Below, in pieces: positions 17,381 through 26,060 of a stretch of 64,000 bases of DNA. Under the pieces are notes generated by a model, which worked only from the letters and a program-made list of their open reading frames with translations, was not told where the DNA came from and ran no database searches. Origin of the DNA: Paraburkholderia metrosideri (GTDB lineage: Bacteria > Pseudomonadota > Gammaproteobacteria > Burkholderiales > Burkholderiaceae). The position numbers and the translations under genes were made by a program. Numbering within the stretch: the stretch's first letter is position 1; every line of letters starts with the position of its first letter. Where the stretch lies: positions 310,001 to 374,000 of the forward strand of contig NZ_CAJHCP010000007.1 of the NCBI RefSeq assembly GCF_904848625.1, read 5' to 3'.

Positions 17381-18496
17381 CTACGCGCGCCACTGCAGGC
17401 ACTGCTGCCGCACCGCTTCGTGCAAGGACTTTTCTTCGCTAAACACGCTGCGCAACCACGTGGCGTCGTTGACCTGGCCGCGAGCGATCGCGCCGATTTC
17501 GGCCAGCGCATTGGCTGAGCCCAACGCTTCCGCGTGTGGCGCGATGAGATCGAGCGTTTCGAGGATGTCTTCGGAAATAGTCTTTCGCTCACCGGTTTGC
17601 GGGTTGATGCAGGTACCGGCCAGACCGAAACGGCAAGCTTCGAAACGGTTGAACGTGTAGACCAGGTAGTCGTCTTCCTTCGGCGTAATCGGCTTGTCGA
17701 GCAGCAGATGTCGTGCAAGCGTCTGGATGTAGCACGCAATCGCAGCGGCGCGATCCACGGAAAACGGTGTGTCCATCACGCGTACTTCGATCGTGCCGAA
17801 GCCTGGCTTAGGCCGGATGTCCCAGTAAAAATCCTTCATGCTGTTGACCACGCCCGTGTGGACCATCTTCGAGAAATACTCCTCGAAGCTGTCCCACGTC
17901 AGCACGAACGGCGCGCGTCCCGAGAGCGGGAACGCAAACACGGAATTCAGTCGTGCCGAATGAAAGCCGGTGTCCACGCCCTGCACGAACGGCGACGATG
18001 CGGACAACGCGATGAAGTGCGGAATGAAGCGCGACATCGAATGCAGCAGATAAAGCGCGCTGTTCGGATTTGGGCAACCAATGTGAACGTGCTGGCCGAA
18101 CACGGTGAACTGCTTGGCCAGATAACCGTACAACTCGGACAGGTACTGAAAACGCGGCGTATCGACGATCTGCCGCTCGCTCCATTGCTGGAACGGGTGC
18201 GTGCCGCCGCCGCACAAACCGACGTTCAGATGATCGGCCGCCGACACCAGCGTGTCGCGAATCTTGCGCAAATCGGTGACGGCCTGTTCATGCGTCGTGC
18301 AGATGCCCGTCGACAGTTCGATCATGCTTTCGGTGATTTCCGGCGTGATGTTGCCGGGGATTTTTTCGTCCTTGATCAAACGCATCAAATCCGAGCCAGC
18401 TTTGGTCAGATCATAGTCATGCGTGTTGACGATCTGCATTTCGAGTTCGACGCCGAAGGTAAACGGCTTCGAATCGATGAAGGGTTCGAGTGACAT
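17381..18496 (-). CDS. Carboxylate-amine ligase, YbdK family (glutamate-cysteine ligase type 2)
   Basis: 371-residue member of the glutamate-cysteine ligase 2 family. The start FTFGVELEMQIV holds the family's metal/ATP-binding acidic residues; GGGTHPFQQWSERQI and HVHIGCPN are further hallmarks. E. coli YbdK has weak gamma-glutamylcysteine ligase activity. A true gshA lies 25 kb away, so this enzyme probably makes a different gamma-glutamyl or amide product. A strong terminator follows; it appears monocistronic. Confidence 0.87.
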   Translation of the reverse strand: MSLEPFIDSKPFTFGVELEMQIVNTHDYDLTKAGSDLMRLIKDEKIPGNITPEITESMIELSTGICTTHEQAVTDLRKIRDTLVSAADHLNVGLCGGGTHPFQQWSERQIVDTPRFQYLSELYGYLAKQFTVFGQHVHIGCPNPNSALYLLHSMSRFIPHFIALSASSPFVQGVDTGFHSARLNSVFAFPLSGRAPFVLTWDSFEEYFSKMVHTGVVNSMKDFYWDIRPKPGFGTIEVRVMDTPFSVDRAAAIACYIQTLARHLLLDKPITPKEDDYLVYTFNRFEACRFGLAGTCINPQTGERKTISEDILETLDLIAPHAEALGSANALAEIGAIARGQVNDATWLRSVFSEEKSLHEAVRQQCLQWRA

Positions 18497-18646
18497 GGCG
18501 TCCCCTGAGTCAGGTCGGCCGGGAAGTTGTCACATGCCCGGCCGTTTTTTGAATCAAACAAGTTGGATGTTGCAGGTCAAACTTTGAGCGCAACCAGGTG
18601 CGTTAACCGGCGCTGACTGCGGTTAGAGCCGTGCTGTTAGAGCGGT

Positions 18647-19852
18647 TTACTCCTCGCGTCGTTCAGCCACCATCGCGAGGCTGCGATACACGAGCCACGG
18701 CCCGAGAATCTGCAGCACGAAAATCGAACACATCACGATAGCGCGCAGTTGCGGGTCGAAATTCGGGTACAGGTTGTAGGTGTCGTCGACCAGCAGATAT
18801 GCGAGCGCCGACATCGGCGAGAGCGATAAACCGAGCGCGACCCCCTGCTTCCAGTTCAAACCGCTCGGCTTGGCGAATGCCATGACGCCGACCAGTTTCG
18901 CGACCAGCCGCGCGACGATCAAACCCAACGCGGCCACACCGCCAAGCGCGATGTCCTTCCATTCGAACGATGTCAGTGTGAGCACAAACAGGATCACAGT
19001 AAGCAACCAGCCAGCCGTGCCGAAATGCTGCGGCCACAACTGCGGACGCGCTTCGTGGTTCTTCACGATGATGCCGGCCGCGAGTAGCGCGAGAATCGTC
19101 GACAGCTTGAACAGGTGCGCAACCGCGATCGCCAGCAACACCAGGCCGAACAATGCGACGAACGAATGCTCGTCCTGCATGTTCAGGCGTCGATAGAAAA
19201 ATGTGCAGGTGCGCGCGAGCAGATACGCGAGTACGAGTGAGCCGGCCAGCAGATAAAGCGGCTGCAGAATGGTCGCGAAAACGTTGCCGTAAATCTCCTG
19301 ATGCAGCCAGCTCGACACGAGCTTTTCAATCACCACGGCATACATGCTGTTCAACGCGGTTAACGTGAGCAGACGCTGGGTGACCTGTCCTTCGGCGCGC
19401 AATTCCGTTTTCAGCTGAATCATCATCGCGGGCGATGTCGCCATCGCAATCGCGGCGAGCACGGTCGCCACCATCAGCGGCACTTTCAGGAACAGCAAAA
19501 CAGGAAGAACCAGCGCGAAAGTCAGCGTGGCTTCTGCCACACTCGACAGAATCAGCCACGGATTGCGACGGATCCAGCGCAAATCGAGTCGGCTACCCAA
19601 TTCGAATAACAGTAAACCGAGCGCGACATCGAGCAATGGCCGCGCGGCGCGCGCCGATTCTGCATCGATCACGCCGAAACCCGCGGCGCCCGCTATGAGA
19701 CCAATGACTGCATATCCGGAAATGCGCGGTAAACGCCACGCGCGATAGCAAAGCTCACCGCATAAACCTGCGGCAAGCAGTGCGAGACCAGCCCAAAAAA
19801 TGGCGTCGGGTGAAAGCGGCCAGGCTGGAAAAAATGAAAACGCCGAATTCAT
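18647..19852 (-). CDS. Cation:proton antiporter, Kef/CPA2 family (membrane domain only)
   Basis: Integral membrane antiporter of about 401 residues with many hydrophobic helices (for example GYAVIGLIAGAAGF, LALGLLLFELGSRLDL, ILALLAAGIIVKN). It resembles the Kef/CPA2 sodium or potassium/proton exchangers but lacks a C-terminal TrkA-N nucleotide-binding domain, so it would not be gated by NAD or glutathione adducts like KefC. The ATG at 19852 follows AAGGAG by 11 bases; the longer frame upstream is not membrane-like. Ion specificity unknown. Confidence 0.87.
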   Translation of the reverse strand: MNSAFSFFPAWPLSPDAIFWAGLALLAAGLCGELCYRAWRLPRISGYAVIGLIAGAAGFGVIDAESARAARPLLDVALGLLLFELGSRLDLRWIRRNPWLILSSVAEATLTFALVLPVLLFLKVPLMVATVLAAIAMATSPAMMIQLKTELRAEGQVTQRLLTLTALNSMYAVVIEKLVSSWLHQEIYGNVFATILQPLYLLAGSLVLAYLLARTCTFFYRRLNMQDEHSFVALFGLVLLAIAVAHLFKLSTILALLAAGIIVKNHEARPQLWPQHFGTAGWLLTVILFVLTLTSFEWKDIALGGVAALGLIVARLVAKLVGVMAFAKPSGLNWKQGVALGLSLSPMSALAYLLVDDTYNLYPNFDPQLRAIVMCSIFVLQILGPWLVYRSLAMVAERREE

Positions 19853-20697
19853 CGTGATGGGTTCTCCTTTGCAGCAACGGCAGACGACACGAACCGGCGT
19901 AAACACCGGCAACGGGTAAACGCAAGAAACGTTCACCGTCGCAATCGCTTCGCGTGGCCAGCGTTGCGAATTTTCTATGATCGGATGATCTGAATGCGCT
20001 GCAGCAGCAAGAGCCCGGCACATTCATGAGTGCGGCCGTAGCTACCGGCACGGCACGGTGAAAGAACGCCGTCGACTTTGAATCAGATTCTGTTTGTCCG
20101 GCACCGTTCCGTTTGCTGCGTATGCCGCTAGAGGCAGGGCACGACGCGGAAAAGAACGGCGATTGTGCCATAGCTTTTTCAGCCCCAACCGAAAACACAC
20201 GAACATGCAGGCAAAACGGTAAAAACGTACGTTATCTTCACGGCATGAGCAAAAAGCGACTTTTTTACCGCTGATGCAGGGCGACGTAAACGAAGAGATT
20301 GGATGACCCGTATGTGCTTTTCGGGTCATTGGCGCAGAAGTTTTGCGTCGATTTGAACGGGCCGGGCTATGCCGATGAGAGCGTCTCCAGCCTCGGCTTT
20401 GCTGTTTACAGGTTTACTGTATGTATACGTAGTAACAGTTAACAAGCTGCCTTGTTTTCTGTGGATAACTCCTGTTTACCGAAACGAATCATTAGCTTGC
20501 CGACCGCATAACCGGATGCACAGCGTGTGAGGGAGCGCCGCGTATACGAGGGTAACTTTTTGCGTTTTTCGGCAACGGCGAAGTTACCCCGTTTACGTCC
20601 ACAACGGTTCCACACGACTTGCGCCGGTTAACTGCGCGGTTATCCACATGTTTCAGTGGATAACTTTTTCGCTCGGTGCGGTCGTTAACACCGGGAG
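19853..20697. other. 845-base gene-free region between antiporter and mnmC
   Basis: No plausible gene on either strand. It must hold the antiporter promoter and the 3' end of mnmC. The mnmC-proximal half contains DnaA-box-like sites and several GTTAAC hexamers (listed separately), and a 9-bp inverted repeat (GGGTAACTT, 20550-20558, with 20581-20589). No promoter could be assigned with confidence. Confidence 0.5.
20460..20663. promoter_or_regulatory. Cluster of DnaA-box-like sites
   Basis: TTATCCACA matches are seen at 20460-20468 (minus strand) and 20640-20648 (plus strand), with a one-mismatch copy at 20655-20663 (minus). The last two face each other 6 bases apart. They sit in non-coding DNA. 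DnaA binding is inferred from the established consensus TTATNCACA. Confidence 0.45.
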
Positions 20698-22665
20698 TTA
20701 ACTCACCGCTCCCTGCCGCAGCGCACGCAAGAGAAAACGTGCAGGGTCGATGTCTTCGGCAAGATCGCGTTCCAGTGGCCATGGCTCGCCTTCAATTTGC
20801 GAAGCGATCAGCTCCGCGCCGAGCGCCGCCCAGACGAGGCCGCGGGAGCCATAGGCGAATGCGCCGTATACGCCGTCCATCCGTGGCAGATCGAGTGGCC
20901 ATGCGCCGCGTAAGCGCTGGGCGTCCTGAGCGGCGCGGGCTTCGTCCGCGAGTTGGCCTATCATCGGCATGCGATCGCTGGTGACGCAGCGGAATGCGAC
21001 GCGGCCCGCCAGCGCCGCCGCTTGCGCAGGGTCAATCGCACCTTCGAATGCAGGCAGCATATGTGCGACCCGCGCGAGGTTTTCCCGGTGCCCGTCGGCA
21101 CGCAACGACGCGTCGAGGTCGTCTAGTTCATAAGTGGCGCCGGTTAACGTGACTCCGTTGGCGAGCGGCACGGCATAGCCCTCACCGATCACCGGCAATG
21201 CAAGCGACGGCACCGTTCCGGATGGCAGCAACGTTAACTGCCCGCGAATGCTGCGCGTCGGCGCGTGCTGCAATCCGGCGATTCGCGCCGCATCGTGTGC
21301 GCTCGCGACGATCACCACTGGCGCACGGACCACGGGGTTGCCCGCTGTGTCGAAGACGGTCCATTGATCGCCGAAACGTTCGAGCCGGGCGACTTCCACG
21401 CCGAAACGCCGTTCGAGACGATTGCCAGCCGCGGCAAACTGGGCCGCGCATAGCGATGCCGGGTCAATCCAGCCACCGCGTGGAAACAACCAGCCGCCGC
21501 GTGTGAGCGGCGTGCCCGCGAGCCGTCTGGCGTCGTCCGCTGAAACGGGTGTCACATAGTCAGCCGGGTAACCGAACGCGGCGATGGCTTCGCTGATCGC
21601 ACGGGCTTCATCGTCGTCCGCGGCGATCTGCAACAGGCCTTGCCCGCCGCGCAACAGCCGATGACCCGCGCGTTCAAGTTCGCCCCAGCGCCTGAGCGCG
21701 TAAAGAAAGCCCGCGCGCGTGACCCGAGACGCGACGCTGTCGTCGCGTGAAATCATCGGGTGGAACACCCCAGCGGGATTGCCCGACGCGTCCTGCGCGA
21801 CCGCGCCGTGTCGTTCTAACGACGTCACCCGCCACCCACGCGCCGCTAGCCGTTCGATCACCGCGCAGCCCGCCAGCCCGGCGCCGATCACCACCGCGTG
21901 CCGCTCTTCCACCGCGAGCGGCGCGGGCGGCTCATAGCGGCGCACGCGCCAGCGCGGCGCAAAGTGACCGACCAGCATCGCCCGCTTCCAGCCGAATCCA
22001 TCGACCTTGCGGTATTCGAAACCGTTCTGTGTCAACGCGCGTTTGATGTCGCCCGCGCTGCTGTAGGTGGCGAACGTCGCGCCCTCGCCGGCCAGCCGCG
22101 CGAGCGCCTTGAAGATGGATGGTGTCCATAGTTCGGGGTTCCTGGCAGGTGCGAATCCATCCAGATAGAACGCGTCGGCGCATAACCTCAACGCGGGCAG
22201 GCTCTCGGCTGCGTCGCCCAGTACGAGCGTCAGCACGACGCGTCCGTCTTCGAATTCGATGCGATGTGTGCCGGGGACGAGCATCGGCCATGCGTCGGCA
22301 AGCGTCTGCGCCAGATCCGCGATCCCGGGATCGGACAAGGTCGCGGCGTAGACGCTGCGCAGATCGTCGAGCGTAAAAGGATGTCTTTCTGTCGAGACGA
22401 AATGCAGCCGTTCGCAACGTGATGGGTCGGCACGCCACGCGGCCCACGTCACCAGAAAGTTGATGCCCATGCCGAAGCCGGTTTCGAGCACGGTGAACGT
22501 GCGTCGTCCTTGCCACCGTTCAGGCAGTGAATTGCCGCGCAGAAAAACGTAATGGGCCTGTTCCAGACCGCCGACGGCACTGTGATAAATGTCGTTATAA
22601 AGCGGCGAAAAAGGGGTGCCGTTGTCGCGAAAAGCGAGGACGGCGGGAATCAGCGGATCGGTCAT
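20698..22665 (-). CDS. mnmC: tRNA 5-methylaminomethyl-2-thiouridine biosynthesis bifunctional protein
   Basis: Finishes the wobble-uridine modification mnm5s2U in tRNAs. 655 residues in two domains: an N-terminal S-adenosylmethionine methyltransferase (LETGFGMGINFLVTWAAWR; DAFYLDGFAPARNPELW) and a C-terminal FAD oxidoreductase (HAVVIGAGLAGCAVIERLAARGW, about residue 260) that removes the carboxymethyl group. The length and order match bacterial MnmC. No strong ribosome binding site precedes the ATG. It reads away from the HU gene; a 9-bp stem hairpin with an AAAA loop lies about 90 bases upstream. Confidence 0.94.
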   Translation of the reverse strand: MTDPLIPAVLAFRDNGTPFSPLYNDIYHSAVGGLEQAHYVFLRGNSLPERWQGRRTFTVLETGFGMGINFLVTWAAWRADPSRCERLHFVSTERHPFTLDDLRSVYAATLSDPGIADLAQTLADAWPMLVPGTHRIEFEDGRVVLTLVLGDAAESLPALRLCADAFYLDGFAPARNPELWTPSIFKALARLAGEGATFATYSSAGDIKRALTQNGFEYRKVDGFGWKRAMLVGHFAPRWRVRRYEPPAPLAVEERHAVVIGAGLAGCAVIERLAARGWRVTSLERHGAVAQDASGNPAGVFHPMISRDDSVASRVTRAGFLYALRRWGELERAGHRLLRGGQGLLQIAADDDEARAISEAIAAFGYPADYVTPVSADDARRLAGTPLTRGGWLFPRGGWIDPASLCAAQFAAAGNRLERRFGVEVARLERFGDQWTVFDTAGNPVVRAPVVIVASAHDAARIAGLQHAPTRSIRGQLTLLPSGTVPSLALPVIGEGYAVPLANGVTLTGATYELDDLDASLRADGHRENLARVAHMLPAFEGAIDPAQAAALAGRVAFRCVTSDRMPMIGQLADEARAAQDAQRLRGAWPLDLPRMDGVYGAFAYGSRGLVWAALGAELIASQIEGEPWPLERDLAEDIDPARFLLRALRQGAVS

Positions 22666-23078
22666 TCGCGTCGGGAAATGACGCTCGGGAGAGCGGGTCG
22701 AACGTTACCGCCGGCGCGCGCAGATCGCCGGGCGGCGAAAAAGACGCGCGAGGCGTTGGTAAAAACCAACGCCAAGCCCCGTCCATACTGGGTTTCAGCC
22801 CTCGGTTAGAGGTCGCGGGGAAGAAAAATTGCAGTTTCCTTGCGATATCGGCTCCGGAACCGTCGAAATCTTCGAAACCCTTGTCCTGATTGGGTTTGCG
22901 CTGCGCTATCATAGCAAGCGCCGCGAGAGGAGCGGCAGCACGGCCGCTGGGTGGTCATTTTCCCGGCGCTCAGGTCCGGAGGGGCTCCGGAGCCGTAGCT
23001 GCTCGACGGCGCGGCCCGCGCACGTATAATCGGCGCGTTCGCGCTGTTCGTGTCAACCTAAACCAGAAAGGAACCTTA
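22666..23078. other. Divergent intergenic region of mnmC and the HU gene
   Basis: No gene. It contains a perfect hairpin GGCGTTGGT-AAAA-ACCAACGCC (22752-22773) upstream of mnmC, a short CCGGAG/CTCCGG dyad (22976-22990), and the HU promoter near 23003-23030. Confidence 0.6.
23003..23030 (+). promoter_or_regulatory. Predicted sigma-70 promoter of the HU gene
   Basis: A perfect TATAAT at 23025-23030 is preceded at 16 bases by TCGACG (4 of 6 matches to TTGACA). The start codon is about 50 bases downstream, fitting a short leader. Confidence 0.55.
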
Positions 23079-23357
23079 ATGAACAAACAGGAACTGATCG
23101 ACGCCGTCGCAGGACAGACGGGCGCCAGCAAAGCTCAAACCGGTGAAACGCTGGACACGTTGCTTGAAGTGATCAAGAAGTCTGTTTCGAAGGGCGACGC
23201 AGTCCAGCTGATCGGCTTCGGTAGTTTCGGTTCGGGCAAGCGCGCGGCGCGTACGGGTCGTAATCCCAAGACCGGCGAAACCATCAAGATCCCGGCTGCC
23301 AAGACCGTCAAATTCACGGCAGGCAAAGCGTTCAAGGACGCAGTCAACAAGCGCTAA
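23079..23357 (+). CDS. hupB: HU family DNA-binding protein
   Basis: 92-residue histone-like nucleoid protein, the standard HU length. MNKQELIDAVAGQTG, the FGSFGSGKRAARTGRNPKTGE arm and IPAAKTVKFTAGKAFKDAVN are typical of HU beta-type proteins. AAAGGA lies 6 bases before the ATG at 23079. It is monocistronic, between a TATAAT promoter and a strong terminator. The symbol hupB versus hupA cannot be settled without comparison. Confidence 0.93.
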   Translation: MNKQELIDAVAGQTGASKAQTGETLDTLLEVIKKSVSKGDAVQLIGFGSFGSGKRAARTGRNPKTGETIKIPAAKTVKFTAGKAFKDAVNKR

Positions 23358-23381
23358 GCAGATTACTGCCCGGCAGTTGAC

Positions 23382-23405
23382 ACCCGCCCACGGCGGGTTT
23401 TTTTT
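23382..23405 (+). terminator. Rho-independent terminator of the HU gene
   Basis: ACCCGCC (23382-23388) pairs with GGCGGGT (23392-23398) around a CAC loop and is followed by a run of eight T residues. Confidence 0.9.
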
Positions 23406-23496
23406 CGTCTGTGCGTTCTGGTCTGTGCGTTCTGAATAGCCAGCGTGGCTCGAGTGTGAGGCGCCGTGACGTGCGTCGCCGCGGCTCCCGACCTTC

Positions 23497-24834
23497 TCAA
23501 TCGAGGCGATGACCCTGACAGTTCTCGTCATGGTCGTGGTCATGATCGCAACCATGATGGTGATGGCCGTGATCATGGTCATGATCGTCTTCGTCGAAAT
23601 CCCATGCGGGGAACGGATCGGCGAATTGTTGCCAGGCTTGTGGTCCGAGCGCGTATTCGTCGTCGGTCAGCAGACAGGCGTCGAACTTTGCCGTCCATTC
23701 GGCCGCATCGATGCCGACGCCGATCATCACCAGTTCCTGACGACGGTCGCCGATGGTCATATCGTCCGGATCGCCGTACCAGTCGGCGGCGATTTCGGCC
23801 AGCAGTTCGTCGTCGCCCTCCGGCCACTCGCTGCGATCCTGGGCGGCCCACCACATTCCCGCCGGACCATGCCGGCACGCCCCGCCGGCTTGCGATAACG
23901 AACCGCCGATATCGTTACGCGTCGCCAGCCAGAAGAAGCCTTTGCTGCGCAATACGCCTTTCCATTCCTGATGCAGCAACGCCCACAACCGTTCCGGATG
24001 AAACGGCCGACGCGCGCGATAAATGAAATTGCCGATGCCGAATTCGTCCGCTTCGCCATGATGTGAATGGCCGTGGTCGTGCTCATGTTCATGTTCATGA
24101 GCCAGCGATGCCAGCCAGCCGGGCGCGCTCGCCGCTTCGTCGAAATCGAAGCGACCCGTGTTCAGCACGTCGGCGAGCGGCACATTGCCAAATCGGCTCA
24201 CCACCTGCACCGCGCGCGGATTGATGCGGGCCAGAATGCGTTGCAATCGTGTGAGTTCGTCGGCGCTAACGAGGTCGGCCTTGTTCACCACCAGCACGTC
24301 ACAGAATTCGATCTGCTCGATCAGCAATTCGACGAGCGTGCGGTCATCTTCTTCGGTCGCGGCGATACCACGCTCGGCGAGCGCGTCGGACGAACCATAA
24401 TCGCGCAGGAAGTTAAACGCATCGACCACGGTCACCATCGTGTCGAGTCGCGCGACGTCGGACAGCGACGCGCCGTCGTCGTCGACGAAGCTGAATGTCT
24501 CCGCGATCGGCATAGGCTCGGCCACGCCGGTCGACTCGATCAGGATCGCGTCGAAACGCTTCTCGCCAGCAAGACGTTTGATTTCCAGCAGCAGATCATC
24601 GCGCAGCGTGCAGCAGATACAACCGTTCGACAGTTCGACCCGTTGCTCCTCGACATGTGCCAGCGCAGCGGCATCGCGCACCAGGGTTGCGTCGATATTG
24701 ACGGCGGCCAGATCGTTGACGATCACGGCCACGCGCAAGCCTGCGCGATTCGCGAGGATGTGATTCAGGAGCGTGGTCTTGCCGGCGCCCAGAAAACCGG
24801 AGAGCACGGTGACGGGCAGTAGCGGCTGGTTCAT
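23497..24834 (-). CDS. CobW/COG0523-family metal-chaperone GTPase with two histidine-rich segments
   Basis: 445-residue G3E GTPase that delivers metal, often zinc, to client enzymes. Walker A GFLGAGKT is at residues 13-20; the metal-binding CxCC motif GCICC is at about 71-75; NKAD (about 184-187) gives guanine specificity; the CobW C-terminal domain follows. Two histidine/aspartate-rich stretches are present: an internal one (about 246-259, alternating H and E/D) and a C-terminal one (about 414-445). The ATG at 24834 starts right before MNQPLLPVTVLSGF; the 50 residues upstream in frame are unlike the family. No metal-enzyme gene is adjacent, so the client is unknown. Confidence 0.9.
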   Translation of the reverse strand: MNQPLLPVTVLSGFLGAGKTTLLNHILANRAGLRVAVIVNDLAAVNIDATLVRDAAALAHVEEQRVELSNGCICCTLRDDLLLEIKRLAGEKRFDAILIESTGVAEPMPIAETFSFVDDDGASLSDVARLDTMVTVVDAFNFLRDYGSSDALAERGIAATEEDDRTLVELLIEQIEFCDVLVVNKADLVSADELTRLQRILARINPRAVQVVSRFGNVPLADVLNTGRFDFDEAASAPGWLASLAHEHEHEHDHGHSHHGEADEFGIGNFIYRARRPFHPERLWALLHQEWKGVLRSKGFFWLATRNDIGGSLSQAGGACRHGPAGMWWAAQDRSEWPEGDDELLAEIAADWYGDPDDMTIGDRRQELVMIGVGIDAAEWTAKFDACLLTDDEYALGPQAWQQFADPFPAWDFDEDDHDHDHGHHHHGCDHDHDHDENCQGHRLD

Positions 24835-25116
24835 CGCAGTACGGAAAAAACAAGAGAATTGGAAGGCGTGCCGCAGCGGGTGTCGCCTGACTGAACAAGC
24901 TGTCATGACGTCGAGCTTCGACGGGCAGCACGAAGCCGCATTGTGCATCAAAACGGCAGACGCCCGCGTGCCGCGGAAGGTCAAAAATCAGAAGAAGGTA
25001 TAATGCGGGGCTTGTGTGCGGCGCGATTATGCGGTAAGGAGGGTGCGAACCCGCTTAATGATCCCGGCGAATCCGTGCTGGCCTGGACCGACGGGTACTC
25101 CTGACGAATCCAGCGC

Positions 25117-25563
25117 TCAGTGCGCGGCCGGCATCAGATTCCACTTGCGCAGAATCGCGGCGATCTGTTGTGAATACTTGTCGCGCAAAGCCGGCGTTTC
25201 AGAGTGGTACGCACCGACGGCTTGCCACGTGTTGCCGTACTTGTTCATCTGATGGCGCAGGTGCCATGCCGCGATATACACGTTCTTGCACGGCTCCATT
25301 AGCGTGCCCTGCGAGATCCCGTATTGGGCGAGCACAGGCAGATGAATCGAGTTGATCTGCATCACGCCGTAGTCGATTGAACCGTTGGCATTCTTGTGTT
25401 GCGCGTCTGGCCGGTTATGCGATTCCTGCCACGCAATGGCCCGCAGAATCAACGGATTGACCTTCTGATACTTCGCCGCCTCGTCAAAGCAATCCGCGCG
25501 CGCCGACCCTGCCGCTATCAGCATGGCAAGTCCGGCGGTGACGGTGACAAGGGCTCGTTTCAT
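25117..25563 (-). CDS. Secreted lytic transglycosylase (SLT domain, IagB-like)
   Basis: 148-residue periplasmic muramidase that cuts peptidoglycan glycan strands. An N-terminal signal peptide (about residues 1-23, ending ARA) precedes a compact SLT fold: RAIAWQESHN with the catalytic glutamate at about 47, GVMQINSIH, and AAWHLRHQMNKYGNTW. Small enzymes of this type (IagB/VirB1) open local wall gaps for secretion machines. The gsp secretion cluster begins 500 bases away on the other strand, a suggestive but unproven link. Confidence 0.9.
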   Translation of the reverse strand: MKRALVTVTAGLAMLIAAGSARADCFDEAAKYQKVNPLILRAIAWQESHNRPDAQHKNANGSIDYGVMQINSIHLPVLAQYGISQGTLMEPCKNVYIAAWHLRHQMNKYGNTWQAVGAYHSETPALRDKYSQQIAAILRKWNLMPAAH

Positions 25564-26060
25564 CGGTCAAGACGACTAAGTAAATCGCAAGGGTAAGGGG
25601 TGGTAAGGCATTTCTTCGGCCATATGTCAGCCGCTGACAGCCGCGAGAGCATGCTGGTTGGGACTTCGTCGGACATCGGGGAAAACCCGTGTCGGCAAAA
25701 CCTCCAACCGAGGCTTGAACCGCTCGTATGATACCGGCAGTCCGGTTTGCGTCAAGTTGGCTAACAGACATAAGCAGGCAGAAAACGAAGCGCCTCTGGG
25801 GCGCCATTTATGCCCATCAGCTTTCAATTGATTAACAGACCAGCGCTCCCGCATAAGATTCGCGTCCAGTCGTTCGTTTTGTGACAAATCCGACATGAAA
25901 AACTGTTACTGTTCATTTTTTTCGGACACCGGGTGGTCCCCACCCGAGGCGATTTCAGGCCGAGAGGCTGGCCCGCAGACCGGCAAGGCGGCGTCCAGCC
26001 TCCGTGTTCGCACTGCATGACCGTCGGCAGCTCATGCTGCTGGCATCGATATCACATTCC
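25564..26060. other. Divergent intergenic region upstream of the gsp cluster
   Basis: No gene seen. It must hold promoters for the transglycosylase (minus) and gspD (plus). A short dyad GGGTGG-TCC-CCACCC is at 25930-25944. An AT-rich segment at about 25870-25920 is the best place for the gsp promoter, but no hexamer pair has a good spacing. Confidence 0.45.

Noticed and set aside
17148..17660. 170-codon plus-strand frame over the YbdK-type gene end
   Set aside because: It crosses a strong terminator and is antisense to the ligase; no ribosome binding site.
25016..25252. 78-codon plus-strand frame following TATAAT and GGAGG
   Set aside because: Most of it is antisense to the transglycosylase gene and has no recognisable features.
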